From contig NZ_BMGY01000015.1 of the NCBI RefSeq assembly GCF_014640435.1, positions 1-64,000 on the forward strand: a stretch of DNA of 64,000 nucleotides. The letters are read 5' to 3'. A model generated the notes under the pieces. That model saw only the letters and a program-made list of their open reading frames with translations, was not told where the DNA came from and did no database searches. The stretch comes from Hymenobacter frigidus (GTDB lineage Bacteria; Bacteroidota; Bacteroidia; Cytophagales; Hymenobacteraceae). A program made the translations under genes and the position numbers. Positions 51,079 to 60,530 of the stretch are shown in pieces (the first letter of the stretch is position 1; every line of letters starts with the position of its first letter).

Positions 51079-52287
51079 TCAGGTACCGCAATTAAAAAAC
51101 TTGTCGTATGCCGACTCGGGAATCAGGTTGAGCCGGCTCATCAGCTTAATGGGCAGGCGCAAGAGGCGCAGAAAGGCGTAGCTGTTGGGATAGTCGTGAA
51201 AGGACTTAGGTGGGGCAGCCACAATTTGCTCAAATTCGGTGCGCGTGAGCCCGAGGCGCTTGATGCAGAGCGTTACCACGGTTTCGTCCTCAATCGAGTT
51301 GATGCGGGAAATGCGGTCGAGCGCCACTTCCCGGCTCATTTGCCCCGAACGCACCAGCGCCGAGTAGTTGAACAGCCGCCGGTCAATGTTGAACTTGACG
51401 CGGTTGAGGTAGTAAATCAGGCTTTGATAAAGGTCGTCGGAATAGTGTGCGCCGGGGCTTTTCCAAGCCAGTTCGCGCACCAGTACCTCATCTACCTCGG
51501 TACGCACGTAGTCAAGATGGTACAGGAGTGTGACGGTTTTGATGCGCCGAATGAAGGCGTAGTAAAACATCTCTTTGATGCCCAGATTAAACCCAGGGTC
51601 GTTGGGTTGCCAGGGCCGTAGCGGCATCGTGCCAAACTGCTGGTGTACACTGCGCAGGTACTTGCCATCCAAGTAGTTCCAGCTGAGCGGGGCAATGCCT
51701 TCGGTGCGAAATGACTGCCCAATCACCAAGTGCTGAATGCCTTCCCTGGCCGCCACCCCGTACAGGGCCGTGGCAATGCCCAGGTCGGTTCCTTCCTCCA
51801 TATCGGGCACGGAGGCTTTCAAAAACGCAATTTTAAGGTCTTTCGACTCGCGCCAGTCCGAGGTAACGGTGCGCAGCTCCACGCCCAGGCGCTGGCAGGT
51901 GCGCACCATGTTTTCGCCGGCAATGGGATTGCCAAAGCCGTCGTTGAAATGCACGGCTAGGGGGCGCAGCTTGAGCTGCGTCACGCAGTACCAGAGGGTG
52001 TAGGTGCTGTCGCGGCCGCCACTTAGACCAATTACGCAGTCGTAGCGCTGGTCGCGTCCGGCCCGCCGCATTTGGTCGGCCAGTTTTTGCGCGGTGCGCC
52101 GCCCCGCTGCGCCCAGCGGAAAAGCGGCCGCCATGCGGTTGTGCACCGCACAAAAAGAGCAAATGCCCTCCGCGTTAAACGAAATGCCCGGCGCGGTCGT
52201 GTCCATCACGCAGCGGGTGCAGCGCTGACGCAGCACCTCGCGGTCCAGGGTTATTGAGGTGTCCGAGGGCTGAATTTGGGTGAGCAA
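51079..52287 (-). CDS. N-acetyl sugar amidotransferase (WbpG/PseA-like PP-loop ATPase)
   Basis: Enzyme of 402 residues that adenylates a sugar acetamido group and inserts ammonia to give an acetamidino group. A zinc ribbon is at Cys23/Cys26 and Cys43/Cys46 (CTRCVMD, CSFC). The PP-loop is GLSGGRDSTY (SGGRDS 89-94). FNDGFGNPIAGENMVRTCQR and GIKEMFYYAFIRRIKTVTLL are family segments. Relatives take ammonia from HisH/HisF-like partners, absent here; the gene 100 nt upstream on the same strand is a nitrilase-type amidohydrolase. Use in an O-antigen or capsule sugar is probable. Confidence 0.87.
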   Translation of the reverse strand: MLTQIQPSDTSITLDREVLRQRCTRCVMDTTAPGISFNAEGICSFCAVHNRMAAAFPLGAAGRRTAQKLADQMRRAGRDQRYDCVIGLSGGRDSTYTLWYCVTQLKLRPLAVHFNDGFGNPIAGENMVRTCQRLGVELRTVTSDWRESKDLKIAFLKASVPDMEEGTDLGIATALYGVAAREGIQHLVIGQSFRTEGIAPLSWNYLDGKYLRSVHQQFGTMPLRPWQPNDPGFNLGIKEMFYYAFIRRIKTVTLLYHLDYVRTEVDEVLVRELAWKSPGAHYSDDLYQSLIYYLNRVKFNIDRRLFNYSALVRSGQMSREVALDRISRINSIEDETVVTLCIKRLGLTRTEFEQIVAAPPKSFHDYPNSYAFLRLLRLPIKLMSRLNLIPESAYDKFFNCGT

Positions 52288-52386
52288 AGGAGAAGGCTGA
52301 AAGGACGCTGCGGTGGTAGCCGAGGGTGGGCAGCAAAGACAATAGTGACGCGGGAAAGAAGTGGAAAGGAATAGAAAGGGGGGAAA

Positions 52387-53301
52387 TTAGGGTAGTTGGT
52401 CAAATTGAAAGCCTTTGCGTTGCAGCATGAGGCCAATATCGGTGCCTTTTTCAGGCCGGTTGGGGCGGGCCAGGTCGGCTACCACCAGCTGCCCGGCAAA
52501 CTCATTGAATGCGCCCTGGGCCTGGACGCCTTGGGCGTCGACAGCCAGGGAGCAGCCTACGCTTTTTTTGCCTTCGTAGGGTCCACCCACGATGTAGCCC
52601 ACCGAGGTAGTGCCCGCCACCACTACGTTGTAGAGCTTGGCAAGGATAGAAAACGGGCGCAACCATTTCTCTTTATACGGGTCGTGTTCCTCCGTAATAG
52701 AATAATCAACCGTCCAGGACGACGGGGCCAGAATAAAGTCGGCTCCCATGCGTGCCAGCGTGTGGCCAATGGGCAGCCCATCCAAATAGTTGTCGGAGCA
52801 GATATTGACCCCAATCTTACCCAAGGGGGTATCGACCACATTCAGCGTCTGGCCCACGGCATAGAACGGCTGCTCGATATCCAACAAATTGATTTTATGA
52901 TACTTGAGGATGATGTGGCCCTGCGGGTCAATGAGAATGGCCGCGTTGTAGTTGCGGCCATCGGCGCCCCGCTCGGTGAGGCCGGCGCAGACGTACAAGC
53001 CATGGCGGGCCGCCGCCTGGCAAAGCTGGTCGCTGAACGGCCCGGGGATGGGTTGGGCTTCGTAGAGGCCGCTGGGGTGCGTCCAGGCAAAGTCGAGGGT
53101 TTCGGGCAACAGCACCAAGTTGCATTGCTGGGCGGCGGCCTGCGCAATCTGCTCCACGGCACGAGCTAAGTTGCGAGCGGGCTCGCCTCCCTCTACCAGC
53201 AATTGGCCCAGCCCGATGCGCATCGTGCCCAAGCTAGTGGGGGCAGCAATTGGAGCGGATGAAGCGGGGGCCGGTTTACGAAAAGTAAAAAGTGTTGCCA
53301 T
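52387..53301 (-). CDS. Nitrilase-superfamily carbon-nitrogen hydrolase
   Basis: Amidohydrolase of 304 residues from the ATG at 53301; an ATG 26 codons further in (MRIGLGQLLV) would give the bare domain. The catalytic triad is visible: Glu in LVLLPETLDFAW, Lys in ILKYHKINLLD, and Cys in GVNICSDNYLDG. The substrate is an amide or nitrile and cannot be named. It is followed on the same strand by the sugar amidotransferase gene after 100 nt, which raises a possible role as ammonia donor (inference). Confidence 0.9.
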   Translation of the reverse strand: MATLFTFRKPAPASSAPIAAPTSLGTMRIGLGQLLVEGGEPARNLARAVEQIAQAAAQQCNLVLLPETLDFAWTHPSGLYEAQPIPGPFSDQLCQAAARHGLYVCAGLTERGADGRNYNAAILIDPQGHIILKYHKINLLDIEQPFYAVGQTLNVVDTPLGKIGVNICSDNYLDGLPIGHTLARMGADFILAPSSWTVDYSITEEHDPYKEKWLRPFSILAKLYNVVVAGTTSVGYIVGGPYEGKKSVGCSLAVDAQGVQAQGAFNEFAGQLVVADLARPNRPEKGTDIGLMLQRKGFQFDQLP

Positions 53302-53666
53302 AAACGCATGTAATTGAAGCCGGAAAAAGTTATTCGGAAGGTACAAAGTCCAGATTAAACTTTACCCTCCAAATTGAGTCTTGTGGCGCAGTAGCAGATG
53401 AAGTATTTTCTGAATAATCAGTTTTACTGCCAATACGTATTTATTAAAACACTAGCCATCAATGTTTTAATCTATTAATTCGAATTTTGGCTGGTAGGGA
53501 GGCTATAATGTGATGATTTAATGAGTTTTTAATGTGATTTGACGTTCGTGATAGCATCGAGAGCATCTGGTGCGGTTGGGAGCTCGCCCGCTTAATGTTT
53601 TTGAACGGGGAGCAGGCTCGGTTCTAATGCCTATTTTTGTGGTTCCTGCTTTTTGCATCTTTCTCT
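53302..53666. other. AT-rich intergenic region upstream of valS
   Basis: A 365-base gap between divergent genes, distinctly AT-rich at 53390-53560. It holds the valS -7 element. I see no protein gene or recognisable RNA; no T-box-like specifier structure could be made out by eye. Confidence 0.6.
53632..53639 (+). promoter_or_regulatory. -7 element for valS
   Basis: TATTTTTG fits TAnnTTTG and lies 27 nt before the ATG at 53667. Confidence 0.55.
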
Positions 53667-56297
53667 ATGTCCCTCGCCACTACTTACTCACCCACCAACG
53701 TTGAAGCCAAATGGTACCAGCGTTGGCAGGAACAAGGCTTTTTCAAGGCCAAACCCAACCCCAAGAAAAAACCTTACACCGTTGTTATCCCGCCGCCCAA
53801 CGTAACCGGCGTGCTCCACATGGGGCACATGCTCAACAATACGATTCAGGACGTGCTGGTGCGCCGCGCCCGCATGCAGGGCAAGGAAGCCTGCTGGGTA
53901 CCTGGTACCGACCACGCCAGCATTGCCACCGAGGCTAAAGTAGTGGCCTTGCTGAAGGAGCAGGGCATCGCCAAAAGCGACCTGACCCGCGAGCAGTTCC
54001 TGGCCCACGCTTTTGCCTGGAAGGATAAGTACGGCGGCATCATCCTCGAGCAGCTCAAGCAGCTGGGCGCGTCCTGCGATTGGGACCGCACGCGCTTCAC
54101 CATGGAGCCCGACCTGACCGATGCCGTGCTCCGCGTGTTCGTCGATTTGTATAACAAGGGCCTGATTTACCGCGGCGTGCGCATGGTGAACTGGGACCCT
54201 GAAGGCCTCACCGCCATTTCCGATGAAGAGGTGATTGCCAAGGACGTGCAGGCCAAGATGTACTATCTCAACTACGCCGTGGTAGGGCAGGAGGGCCAGT
54301 TCCTGACCGTGGCTACGTCGCGGCCCGAAACGATTATGGCCGACGTGGCCGTGGCCGTGAACCCCAACGACCCGCGTTTTGCCCACCTGGCGGGCCAGTC
54401 GGTGCGCATCCCGTTGCTGGGCCGCGAGATTCCGGTGATTTTCGATGAGTACGTGTCCATCGACTTCGGTACCGGCGCGCTGAAGGTGACGCCCGCGCAC
54501 GACCTGAACGACTACGAGCTGGGCGTGAAGCATAACCTGCCCGTTATCGACATTCTGGCCGATAACGGCACGCTGAACGAGAAAGCCGTGCTCTACGTGG
54601 GCCAGGACCGGTTTGCGGCGCGCAAGCAAATTGCCAAAGACCTGCAGGAAGCCGGGCTGCTCGTCAAAATCGAGGAGTACGCCAGCATCGTGCAGACGTC
54701 GGAGCGCACCAAGGCCGTAATCGAGCCCAAGCTCAGCCTGCAGTGGTTCATGAAAATGGAGCACATGGCCAAGCCCGCCCTGGATGCCGTGGAAAACGAC
54801 ACCGTGCGCCTGCACCCGCCCAAGTTCAAGAACATGTACCGGGCCTGGATGGAGAACGTGCGCGACTGGTGCATCTCGCGCCAGCTGTGGTGGGGCCAGC
54901 AGATTCCGGCCTACTACCTGCCCGATGGCACCTTCGTGGTAGCCCTCACCGCCGAGGATGCGTTGCAACAAGCCATTGCCCAAAGCGGCAAGGCCGACTT
55001 GCAGCTCAGCGACCTGCGCCAGGACGAGGACGTGCTCGATACCTGGTTTTCGTCGTGGCTGTGGCCCATTTCGGTATTCGACGGCTTCAAAGACCCCGAC
55101 AATGCCGATATCAACTATTTCTATCCCACCAACGATTTGGTGACGGGGCCGGACATCCTGTTTTTCTGGGTGGCTCGTATGATTATGGCGGGTATTGAGT
55201 ACCGTCAGGAAGTGCCGTTTAAGAACGTGTACCTCACCGGCATCGTGCGCGACGCGCAGGGCCGCAAGATGAGCAAGCAGTTGGGCAACTCGCCTGACCC
55301 GCTCGACCTCATCGCCCAGTACGGGGCCGACGGCGTGCGTACTGGCATGCTGTTCTCGGCCCCGGCCGGCAACGACTTGCTCTACGATATCAAGCTGGTG
55401 GAGCAAGGCCGCAACTTCTCAAACAAGCTCTGGAACGCCTTCCGCCTGGTGAAAGGCTGGGAAGTTGATGCGTCCCTCCCTTTCGTGAATGACAAGGCCG
55501 TGGTCTGGTTCAATGCCAAGCTGCAAGCCGCCATGGTGGAGATGGACGACCATTTCGAGAAGTTTCGGATGAGCGACGCGCTGATGACGGTGTACAAACT
55601 GGTGTGGGATGATTTCTGCGCCCTGTACCTGGAAATGGTAAAGCCCGTTTACCAGCATCCCATCGATGCCGAAACCCTGCGCCACACCACTGCCTACCTC
55701 GAAACACTGCTCAAGCTGCTACACCCGTTCATGCCCTTCATCACCGAAGAGCTGTGGCATGAGCTGGCCGAGCGCGGTCCCCGCGATTACGTGTGCGTGG
55801 CCCCCTGGCCCCGCGCCACCGCCCCCGCCAACAGCGCCGAGACCCTGACCAACATGGATAAGGCGCTGGCCATCGTGGCTGGCATCCGCAGCGTGCGCAA
55901 CCAGAAGAATCTTGGCCCCAACAAGCCGCTAACGCTGGTTGCCAAAACCGACGACCCCGCGCTGCTGACCGATTACGACGGCATCATTCGCAAGCTGAGC
56001 GGCATTTCGGAGGTGACGTTGGCCGATGCCGGCCCCGCCGCCTCGGTGAGCTTCGTGCTAGGTGGCAGCGAGTTTTTCATTCCACTCGAAGGCCACATTG
56101 ACCTGGCGGCCGAACGCACCCGCCTTGAAAAAGAGCTGGAATACGCCCAGGGCTTCCGCGACTCGGTGCAGCGCAAGCTGGGCAACGAGAAGTTTGCTCA
56201 AAACGCCAAGCCCGACGTGTTGGAGCGTGAGCGCCAGAAACTGGCCGATGCCGAAACCAAAATCACCGCGCTGGAACAGAGCTTGAAAACGCTGTAA
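53667..56297 (+). CDS. valS: Valine-tRNA ligase
   Basis: Class I aminoacyl-tRNA synthetase of 876 residues. The HIGH-type motif is HMGH (51-54) in PPNVTGVLHMGHML and the KMSKS-type motif is GRKMSKQLGNSPDPLD near 534. The editing domain lies between (TSRPETIMADVAVAVNPND). The anticodon domain and C-terminal coiled coil (LEKELEYAQGFRDSV) complete the protein. The ATG at 53667 is used; an upstream in-frame TTG would overlap the -7 element. Confidence 0.97.
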   Translation: MSLATTYSPTNVEAKWYQRWQEQGFFKAKPNPKKKPYTVVIPPPNVTGVLHMGHMLNNTIQDVLVRRARMQGKEACWVPGTDHASIATEAKVVALLKEQGIAKSDLTREQFLAHAFAWKDKYGGIILEQLKQLGASCDWDRTRFTMEPDLTDAVLRVFVDLYNKGLIYRGVRMVNWDPEGLTAISDEEVIAKDVQAKMYYLNYAVVGQEGQFLTVATSRPETIMADVAVAVNPNDPRFAHLAGQSVRIPLLGREIPVIFDEYVSIDFGTGALKVTPAHDLNDYELGVKHNLPVIDILADNGTLNEKAVLYVGQDRFAARKQIAKDLQEAGLLVKIEEYASIVQTSERTKAVIEPKLSLQWFMKMEHMAKPALDAVENDTVRLHPPKFKNMYRAWMENVRDWCISRQLWWGQQIPAYYLPDGTFVVALTAEDALQQAIAQSGKADLQLSDLRQDEDVLDTWFSSWLWPISVFDGFKDPDNADINYFYPTNDLVTGPDILFFWVARMIMAGIEYRQEVPFKNVYLTGIVRDAQGRKMSKQLGNSPDPLDLIAQYGADGVRTGMLFSAPAGNDLLYDIKLVEQGRNFSNKLWNAFRLVKGWEVDASLPFVNDKAVVWFNAKLQAAMVEMDDHFEKFRMSDALMTVYKLVWDDFCALYLEMVKPVYQHPIDAETLRHTTAYLETLLKLLHPFMPFITEELWHELAERGPRDYVCVAPWPRATAPANSAETLTNMDKALAIVAGIRSVRNQKNLGPNKPLTLVAKTDDPALLTDYDGIIRKLSGISEVTLADAGPAASVSFVLGGSEFFIPLEGHIDLAAERTRLEKELEYAQGFRDSVQRKLGNEKFAQNAKPDVLERERQKLADAETKITALEQSLKTL

Positions 56298-56303
56298 TCC
56301 AAC

Positions 56304-56364
56304 GACAACGACAACACAAAAGCCGCTTCCTGATTCAGGAAGCGGCTTTTGTGTTGTCGTTGTC
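56304..56364. terminator. Bidirectional terminator, perfect 30-bp inverted repeat
   Basis: Arms 56304-56333 and 56335-56364 with a one-base loop. The core GCTTCCTGATTCAGGAAGC is flanked by AAAAG/CTTTT and ACAACAC/GTGTTGT. It is closely similar to 22664-22732. Confidence 0.9.
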
Positions 56365-56378
56365 TGCGAAAGACCTGC

Positions 56379-56576
56379 CTACTGTGGCACGCCACCCAGC
56401 TGTTTCTTCTGCAGCGGAGCCAATTGGTTTTGCAACTGGAACGTGACTTTCTCGCAATCGGTAAAGCGTTTTTCGGACAGCTGCAGGGCTTTTTCGGTGG
56501 CCGCGAGCTGTTGGTATAAGTAGCCAATCAGGCCAAGGGCCAGCACTAGTGCTCCGAGAATAATCAGGTTTTTCAT
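56379..56576 (-). CDS. Small membrane-anchored coiled-coil protein
   Basis: Protein of 65 residues. One membrane helix (LIILGALVLALGLIGYLY, 4-21) is followed by a short charged coiled coil (ATEKALQLSEKRFTDCEKVT) and a Gln-rich end. The position is convergent with valS across a bidirectional terminator, which supports a real gene. I do not recognise the family; a septal or signal-type small protein cannot be told apart from a hypothetical. The start has no strong ribosome site. Confidence 0.6.
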   Translation of the reverse strand: MKNLIILGALVLALGLIGYLYQQLAATEKALQLSEKRFTDCEKVTFQLQNQLAPLQKKQLGGVPQ

Positions 56577-56595
56577 GAAAATGCGAAGTAAAAAA

Positions 56596-56692
56596 GAACG
56601 TCATGCTGAGCGGAGTCGAAGCACCTTTACCGCAGAAGTAGCTGAATTACTTACGCGGTAGAGATGTTTCGGCTCCGCTCAACATGACGTTC
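56596..56692. repeat. Dispersed palindrome of the GTCATGCTGAGC family
   Basis: Imperfect 38-bp arms (56596-56633 and 56655-56692), starting GAACGTCATGCTGAGCGGAG. Confidence 0.85.
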
Positions 56693-56712
56693 CGAATATT
56701 TTTTCAAAGGCT

Positions 56713-58095
56713 CTAGATTGCCGTGTTCGGGTCGAACTGCTCCAGATAATCAGCCACTTTGCGCACGAACATGCCGCCGAGCGAGCCATCCACCACGCGG
56801 TGGTCGTAGCTGTGGGAGAGGAACATGAACTGGCGCACGCCAATCAGGTCGCCCTGCGGCGTTTCAATCACGGCGGGCTTTTTCTTAATCGCGCCCACGG
56901 CCATGATAGCCACCTGTGGCTGCATGATGATGGGCGTGCCCATCACGTTGCCGAACGAGCCCACGTTGCTCAGCGTGTAGGTGCCGCCTTCGAGGTCCTC
57001 GGGCTTCAGCTTGTTGGCCCGGGCGCGGTTGGCCAGGTCGTTCATCTTCTTGCTCAAGCCGTTCAGATTCAGCTGGTCGGCGTTGTGGATGACGGGTACA
57101 ATGAGGTTGCCGCTGGGCAGGGCCACGGCTACGCCAATGTTAATGTCGCGCTTCTTGATGATGTAGTCGCCATCAATGGACACGTTGATGAGCGGGAAAT
57201 CCTGAATGGCGCGAGCCACGGCCTGAATGAAGATAGGCGTAAAGGTGAGATTTTCGCCCTCGCGCTTCTTGTAGGCGTCCTTGTGCTTGTTGCGCCAGTT
57301 CACGATGTTCGTCACGTCGGCTTCCACGAAGCTGGTGACGTGGGGCGAAATGCGCACCGAATCCACCATGCGCTGCGCAATCATCTTACGCATGCGGTCC
57401 ATCTCAATCAGTTCCTGCCCGCCGCTCACGCTGGGCACGGGCTTCACGCTGGCTGCTTGCGGAGCCGGAGCAGCCTGGGGTTGGGGCTGCGGCGCGGGCG
57501 TAACGGCAGGGGCAACTGCCACTGCTGGTGCGGCCACGGCAGGGGTGCTGGCAGCCAAGGGCTGCTTGCCACCGGCCACGTAGTCCAGAATGTCTTTCTT
57601 GGTTACGCGGCCTTCCTTGCCGGTACCGGGCAGGTACTCCAGGTCGCTCATGCTCACGCCTTCTTCGCGGGCGATGCTCAGCACCAGCGGCGAAAGGAAA
57701 CGGCCGGGCTGATGCACGGCTCCTGCTGCCTGCACCGCCTGGGGATTGTTGGGCTCGGGCAAGTAGGGCACGGCGCTGCCGTTGGCCGATGGAGCGGGGG
57801 CGGCCTGCGGGGCGGCGGGAGCACTGGCTGGCGCGGCGGCACCAGCGGCAGCCGCATCGGTTTCCATGATGGCGATGGGCGCACCCACGGCCACTACCTG
57901 GCCTTCCTGCACCAGAATTTCCGTCAATACTCCCGCGTAAATGGCGGGCACCTCGGTGTCAACTTTATCGGTGGCCACTTCCAGTACTGATTCGTCCTGC
58001 TCAATCGTGTCGCCAACTTGCTTGAGCCATTTCAGGACGGTGCCTTCCATGATGCTTTCGCCCATTTTGGGCATCGTCATTTCCACTCGTGCCAT
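56713..58095 (-). CDS. Dihydrolipoamide acyltransferase (E2 of a 2-oxo acid dehydrogenase complex)
   Basis: E2 core enzyme of 460 residues. The lipoyl domain (1-80) has Lys44 in EVATDKVDTE. An Ala/Pro linker follows, then an E3/E1-binding domain (~145-185: SPLVLSIAREEGVSMSDLE, GTGKEGRVTKKDIL). A second linker and the catalytic domain follow, with SHSYDHRVVDGSLGG near 430 holding the catalytic His and Asp. Whether it serves the pyruvate, branched-chain or 2-oxoglutarate complex is not clear; E1 and E3 are not in the window. The ATG at 58095 follows a -7 element by about 50 nt. Confidence 0.93.
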   Translation of the reverse strand: MARVEMTMPKMGESIMEGTVLKWLKQVGDTIEQDESVLEVATDKVDTEVPAIYAGVLTEILVQEGQVVAVGAPIAIMETDAAAAGAAAPASAPAAPQAAPAPSANGSAVPYLPEPNNPQAVQAAGAVHQPGRFLSPLVLSIAREEGVSMSDLEYLPGTGKEGRVTKKDILDYVAGGKQPLAASTPAVAAPAVAVAPAVTPAPQPQPQAAPAPQAASVKPVPSVSGGQELIEMDRMRKMIAQRMVDSVRISPHVTSFVEADVTNIVNWRNKHKDAYKKREGENLTFTPIFIQAVARAIQDFPLINVSIDGDYIIKKRDINIGVAVALPSGNLIVPVIHNADQLNLNGLSKKMNDLANRARANKLKPEDLEGGTYTLSNVGSFGNVMGTPIIMQPQVAIMAVGAIKKKPAVIETPQGDLIGVRQFMFLSHSYDHRVVDGSLGGMFVRKVADYLEQFDPNTAI

Positions 58096-58146
58096 ATTAG
58101 GAGGGGGTATTTGGGGGATTAGGGTGGGGTGGGAGTTTTGGTGCAG

Positions 58147-58154
58147 CAAAGGTA
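58147..58154 (-). promoter_or_regulatory. -7 element for the E2 gene
   Basis: TACCTTTG on the minus strand, 51 nt before the ATG. Confidence 0.5.
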
Positions 58155-58166
58155 GCCCAAAAGCCG

Positions 58167-58202
58167 AACGCCCCCGGCGCATGGGGCGGCGGGGGCGTTT
58201 TA
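58167..58202 (-). terminator. Terminator after the 58207 exported-protein gene
   Basis: On the minus strand AAAACGCCCCCG / CGGGGGCGTT forms a strong hairpin immediately downstream of the stop at 58207. It lies just upstream of the E2 promoter. Confidence 0.7.
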
Positions 58203-58206
58203 ATAT

Positions 58207-58629
58207 TTATTGACCCGACAGCACGTCGCGCGAGGTGCGATGGAAGTGCTTGCGGCGCAGCTTCCGGCGGATGTCGGGCGGCAACCCCCAGCCCTCCGCG
58301 TAAAGTTTGAGCACAGACGCCTCATTCTCGACGCTGTACCTACTGGTCTTTAACGCGCCCACTCCGAAAAAAGCAGCGCTGCCCAGCGCGTCTGGACGCT
58401 TTTCAACCCTAGTGGAGCTAGCGCTCTGCTGAACGTACTTGGTGCTGCTGGCCGCGCTGTCCCCGGCCGCCAACAGGCCATTACCACTGGCGCGCTTCTC
58501 CCGAAACAGTTTATGCACGGCAAACACGGTGTCACGGCCCAGCTTTGGCACGGCCGATTGTGCCAAGGCGAAACGGCTGCAGCCTAGCGCAGCCAATAGC
58601 AGATACATGCGTAGTGAGCGAATAGGCAT
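58207..58629 (-). CDS. Hypothetical exported protein
   Basis: Protein of 140 residues from the ATG at 58629. A signal peptide (MYLLLAALGCSRFALA, cleaved before QSAV) is followed by a Ser/Ala-rich middle and a basic, His-containing tail (KLYAEGWGLPPDIRRKLRRK). I do not recognise the family. It lies 94 nt downstream of the lipoprotein gene on the same strand. Confidence 0.65.
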   Translation of the reverse strand: MPIRSLRMYLLLAALGCSRFALAQSAVPKLGRDTVFAVHKLFREKRASGNGLLAAGDSAASSTKYVQQSASSTRVEKRPDALGSAAFFGVGALKTSRYSVENEASVLKLYAEGWGLPPDIRRKLRRKHFHRTSRDVLSGQ

Positions 58630-58723
58630 CAATTTAAAAAAAAGCAAAAGTGGCCAAAGTTCCTGTTTAGGAGCCTCAGCCATTTGCGTGGGTTGCACGA
58701 GGTGCTGTGTTGATTTAAAAAGA

Positions 58724-59080
58724 TTATTCCACCGAGATGACCGGTAAGCCTTCTTCTGTCAAATCACCGCCGGTAGTGGCCACTTGCTGCCGAAACTTCG
58801 AAAAGCAAATGGTGCGGTTTGACGCAAAGCGGTTGGTGGGGTCGTTGATGATGACTACGTGCTCGAACGTGCCGAATTCCTTGCCCTCATACATCAGGCT
58901 TTGCTTGATGCCCAAACCGGGTTTGTTCACCACGTTCACGTAGATGGACCGGCCCACGGCTTTCGGCCCCGGCTTGGCGTAAAGCACCGTGGTTTCGATG
59001 CTGCCATTACAGCTGTCGGCGCAGCCGGTGAGGGCGAGGCCGGTGCTTGAGAAAAAGACAAATTGAAATAGCCGCTTCAT
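58724..59080 (-). CDS. Hypothetical lipoprotein
   Basis: Protein of 118 residues from the ATG at 59080. The signal peptide ends in LTGC, with predicted lipidated Cys20, next to CADSCNG. The rest is a small beta-rich domain (SIYVNVVNKPGLGIKQSL, GTFEHVVIINDPTNRF). The family is unknown. It is on the minus strand between the accC terminator and the 58207 gene. Confidence 0.7.
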   Translation of the reverse strand: MKRLFQFVFFSSTGLALTGCADSCNGSIETTVLYAKPGPKAVGRSIYVNVVNKPGLGIKQSLMYEGKEFGTFEHVVIINDPTNRFASNRTICFSKFRQQVATTGGDLTEEGLPVISVE

Positions 59081-59100
59081 TGCCGAGATAAAAAGGTAAA

Positions 59101-59136
59101 TAGCCGTGCCTGACCAATTCTGGTCAGGCACGGCTA
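59101..59136. terminator. Terminator of accC
   Basis: Perfect 16-bp arms (59101-59116 and 59121-59136) with a four-base loop, about 20 nt past the accC stop. T runs are short. Confidence 0.75.
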
Positions 59137-59155
59137 TCGCTTATAGTCTAACCGC

Positions 59156-60502
59156 TTAAATGGTCGAAAAATCAAACGACGTTTCCAAAAACGCCGTCGT
59201 GAAATTGCCTTCGCGGAACTGCTCGTTGTCCATCAGCGCGAGGTGGAAGGGGATAGTCGTTTTCACGCCTTCCACCACGAACTCGCTCAGGGCGCGCTTC
59301 ATTTTCACGATGCACTCTTCGCGGGTTTGGGCTACGGTGATGAGCTTGGCAATCATCGAGTCGTAGTTCGGCGGGATGGTGTAGCCCGCGTACACGTGCG
59401 TATCGACGCGCACGCCGTGGCCGCCGGGAATGTGCAGCGTGGTGATTTTGCCGGGGGCCGGGCGGAAGTTGTTGCGCGGGTCTTCGGCGTTGATGCGGCA
59501 CTCCATGGCGTGCATCTTCGGGAAGTAGTTTTTGCCCGAAATCGGGATGCCCGCCGCCACCTTGATTTGCTCCTTGATAAGGTCGTAGTTGATGATTTCT
59601 TCGGTTACCGGGTGCTCCACCTGAATGCGGGTGTTCATCTCCATGAAGTAGAAATCCCGGTTTTTATCCACCAGAAACTCAATTGTGCCCACACCTTCGT
59701 AGCCGATGGCCGAGGCGCCGGCGATGGCCGCCTTGCCCATTTTCTCGCGCAGGGCATCGGTCATAAACGGCGACGGCGCTTCCTCCACCAGCTTCTGGTG
59801 GCGGCGCTGAATGCTGCAGTCGCGTTCCGACAGGTGGCAGACGTGGCCGAACTGGTCGCCCACCAACTGCACCTCAATGTGGCGCGGCTCCACCACGTAC
59901 TTCTCCAAATACATGCCGTCGTTGCCAAAGGCCGCCTTGGATTCCGTGCGGGCATCGTCCCAGGCTTTCTGGAATTCGTCGTCGCTGTGGATGATGCGCA
60001 TGCCGCGCCCGCCGCCGCCGGCCGTGGCCTTGATGATGACGGGGTACTTGATTTTGTTGGCGATTTTTTTGCCCTGCTCCACCGAGTCGAGCAAACCCAC
60101 CGAACCCGGAATGCAGGGCACGCCGGCCTTAATCATCGTGGCTTTGGCCGTGGCCTTGTCGCCCATCTGATTAATCATCTCAGGCGAGGCCCCGATGAAC
60201 TTGATGCCGTTTTCGGCGCAGATACGCGAGAATTCCGCGTTTTCGCTCAGGAAACCATAGCCCGGGTGAATGGCATCAGCATTCGTGATTTCAGCGGCCG
60301 CAATCAGGTTGGGCATGCTCAGGTACGACTGCGCCGAGGCGGGCGGCCCGATGCACACGGCCTCATCCGCAAATTTCACGTGCAGGCTTTCCTTATCGGC
60401 AGTCGAGTACACGGCCACCGTTTTGATGCCCATTTCCTTGCAGGTACGGATAATGCGCAGGGCAATTTCGCCCCGGTTAGCAATGAGTATTTTCTTGAAC
60501 AT
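59156..60502 (-). CDS. accC: Acetyl-CoA carboxylase biotin carboxylase subunit
   Basis: ATP-grasp enzyme of 448 residues that carboxylates biotin on the carrier protein for fatty-acid synthesis. [20 protein letters not shown] opens the protein. The glycine-rich ATP loop is [12 protein letters not shown], and [16 protein letters not shown] holds the catalytic and metal residues. It follows accB on the same strand, but a 110-bp palindromic element sits between them. Confidence 0.97.
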   Translation of the reverse strand: MFKKILIANRGEIALRIIRTCKEMGIKTVAVYSTADKESLHVKFADEAVCIGPPASAQSYLSMPNLIAAAEITNADAIHPGYGFLSENAEFSRICAENGIKFIGASPEMINQMGDKATAKATMIKAGVPCIPGSVGLLDSVEQGKKIANKIKYPVIIKATAGGGGRGMRIIHSDDEFQKAWDDARTESKAAFGNDGMYLEKYVVEPRHIEVQLVGDQFGHVCHLSERDCSIQRRHQKLVEEAPSPFMTDALREKMGKAAIAGASAIGYEGVGTIEFLVDKNRDFYFMEMNTRIQVEHPVTEEIINYDLIKEQIKVAAGIPISGKNYFPKMHAMECRINAEDPRNNFRPAPGKITTLHIPGGHGVRVDTHVYAGYTIPPNYDSMIAKLITVAQTREECIVKMKRALSEFVVEGVKTTIPFHLALMDNEQFREGNFTTAFLETSFDFSTI

Positions 60503-60530
60503 GGGTGGGAACGTCAGGGATTAAAAACGG

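Noticed and set aside
53688..55406. 572-codon antisense frame over valS
   Set aside because: Typical high-GC shadow; rich in His, Val and Gly with no domain, and valS is unquestionable.
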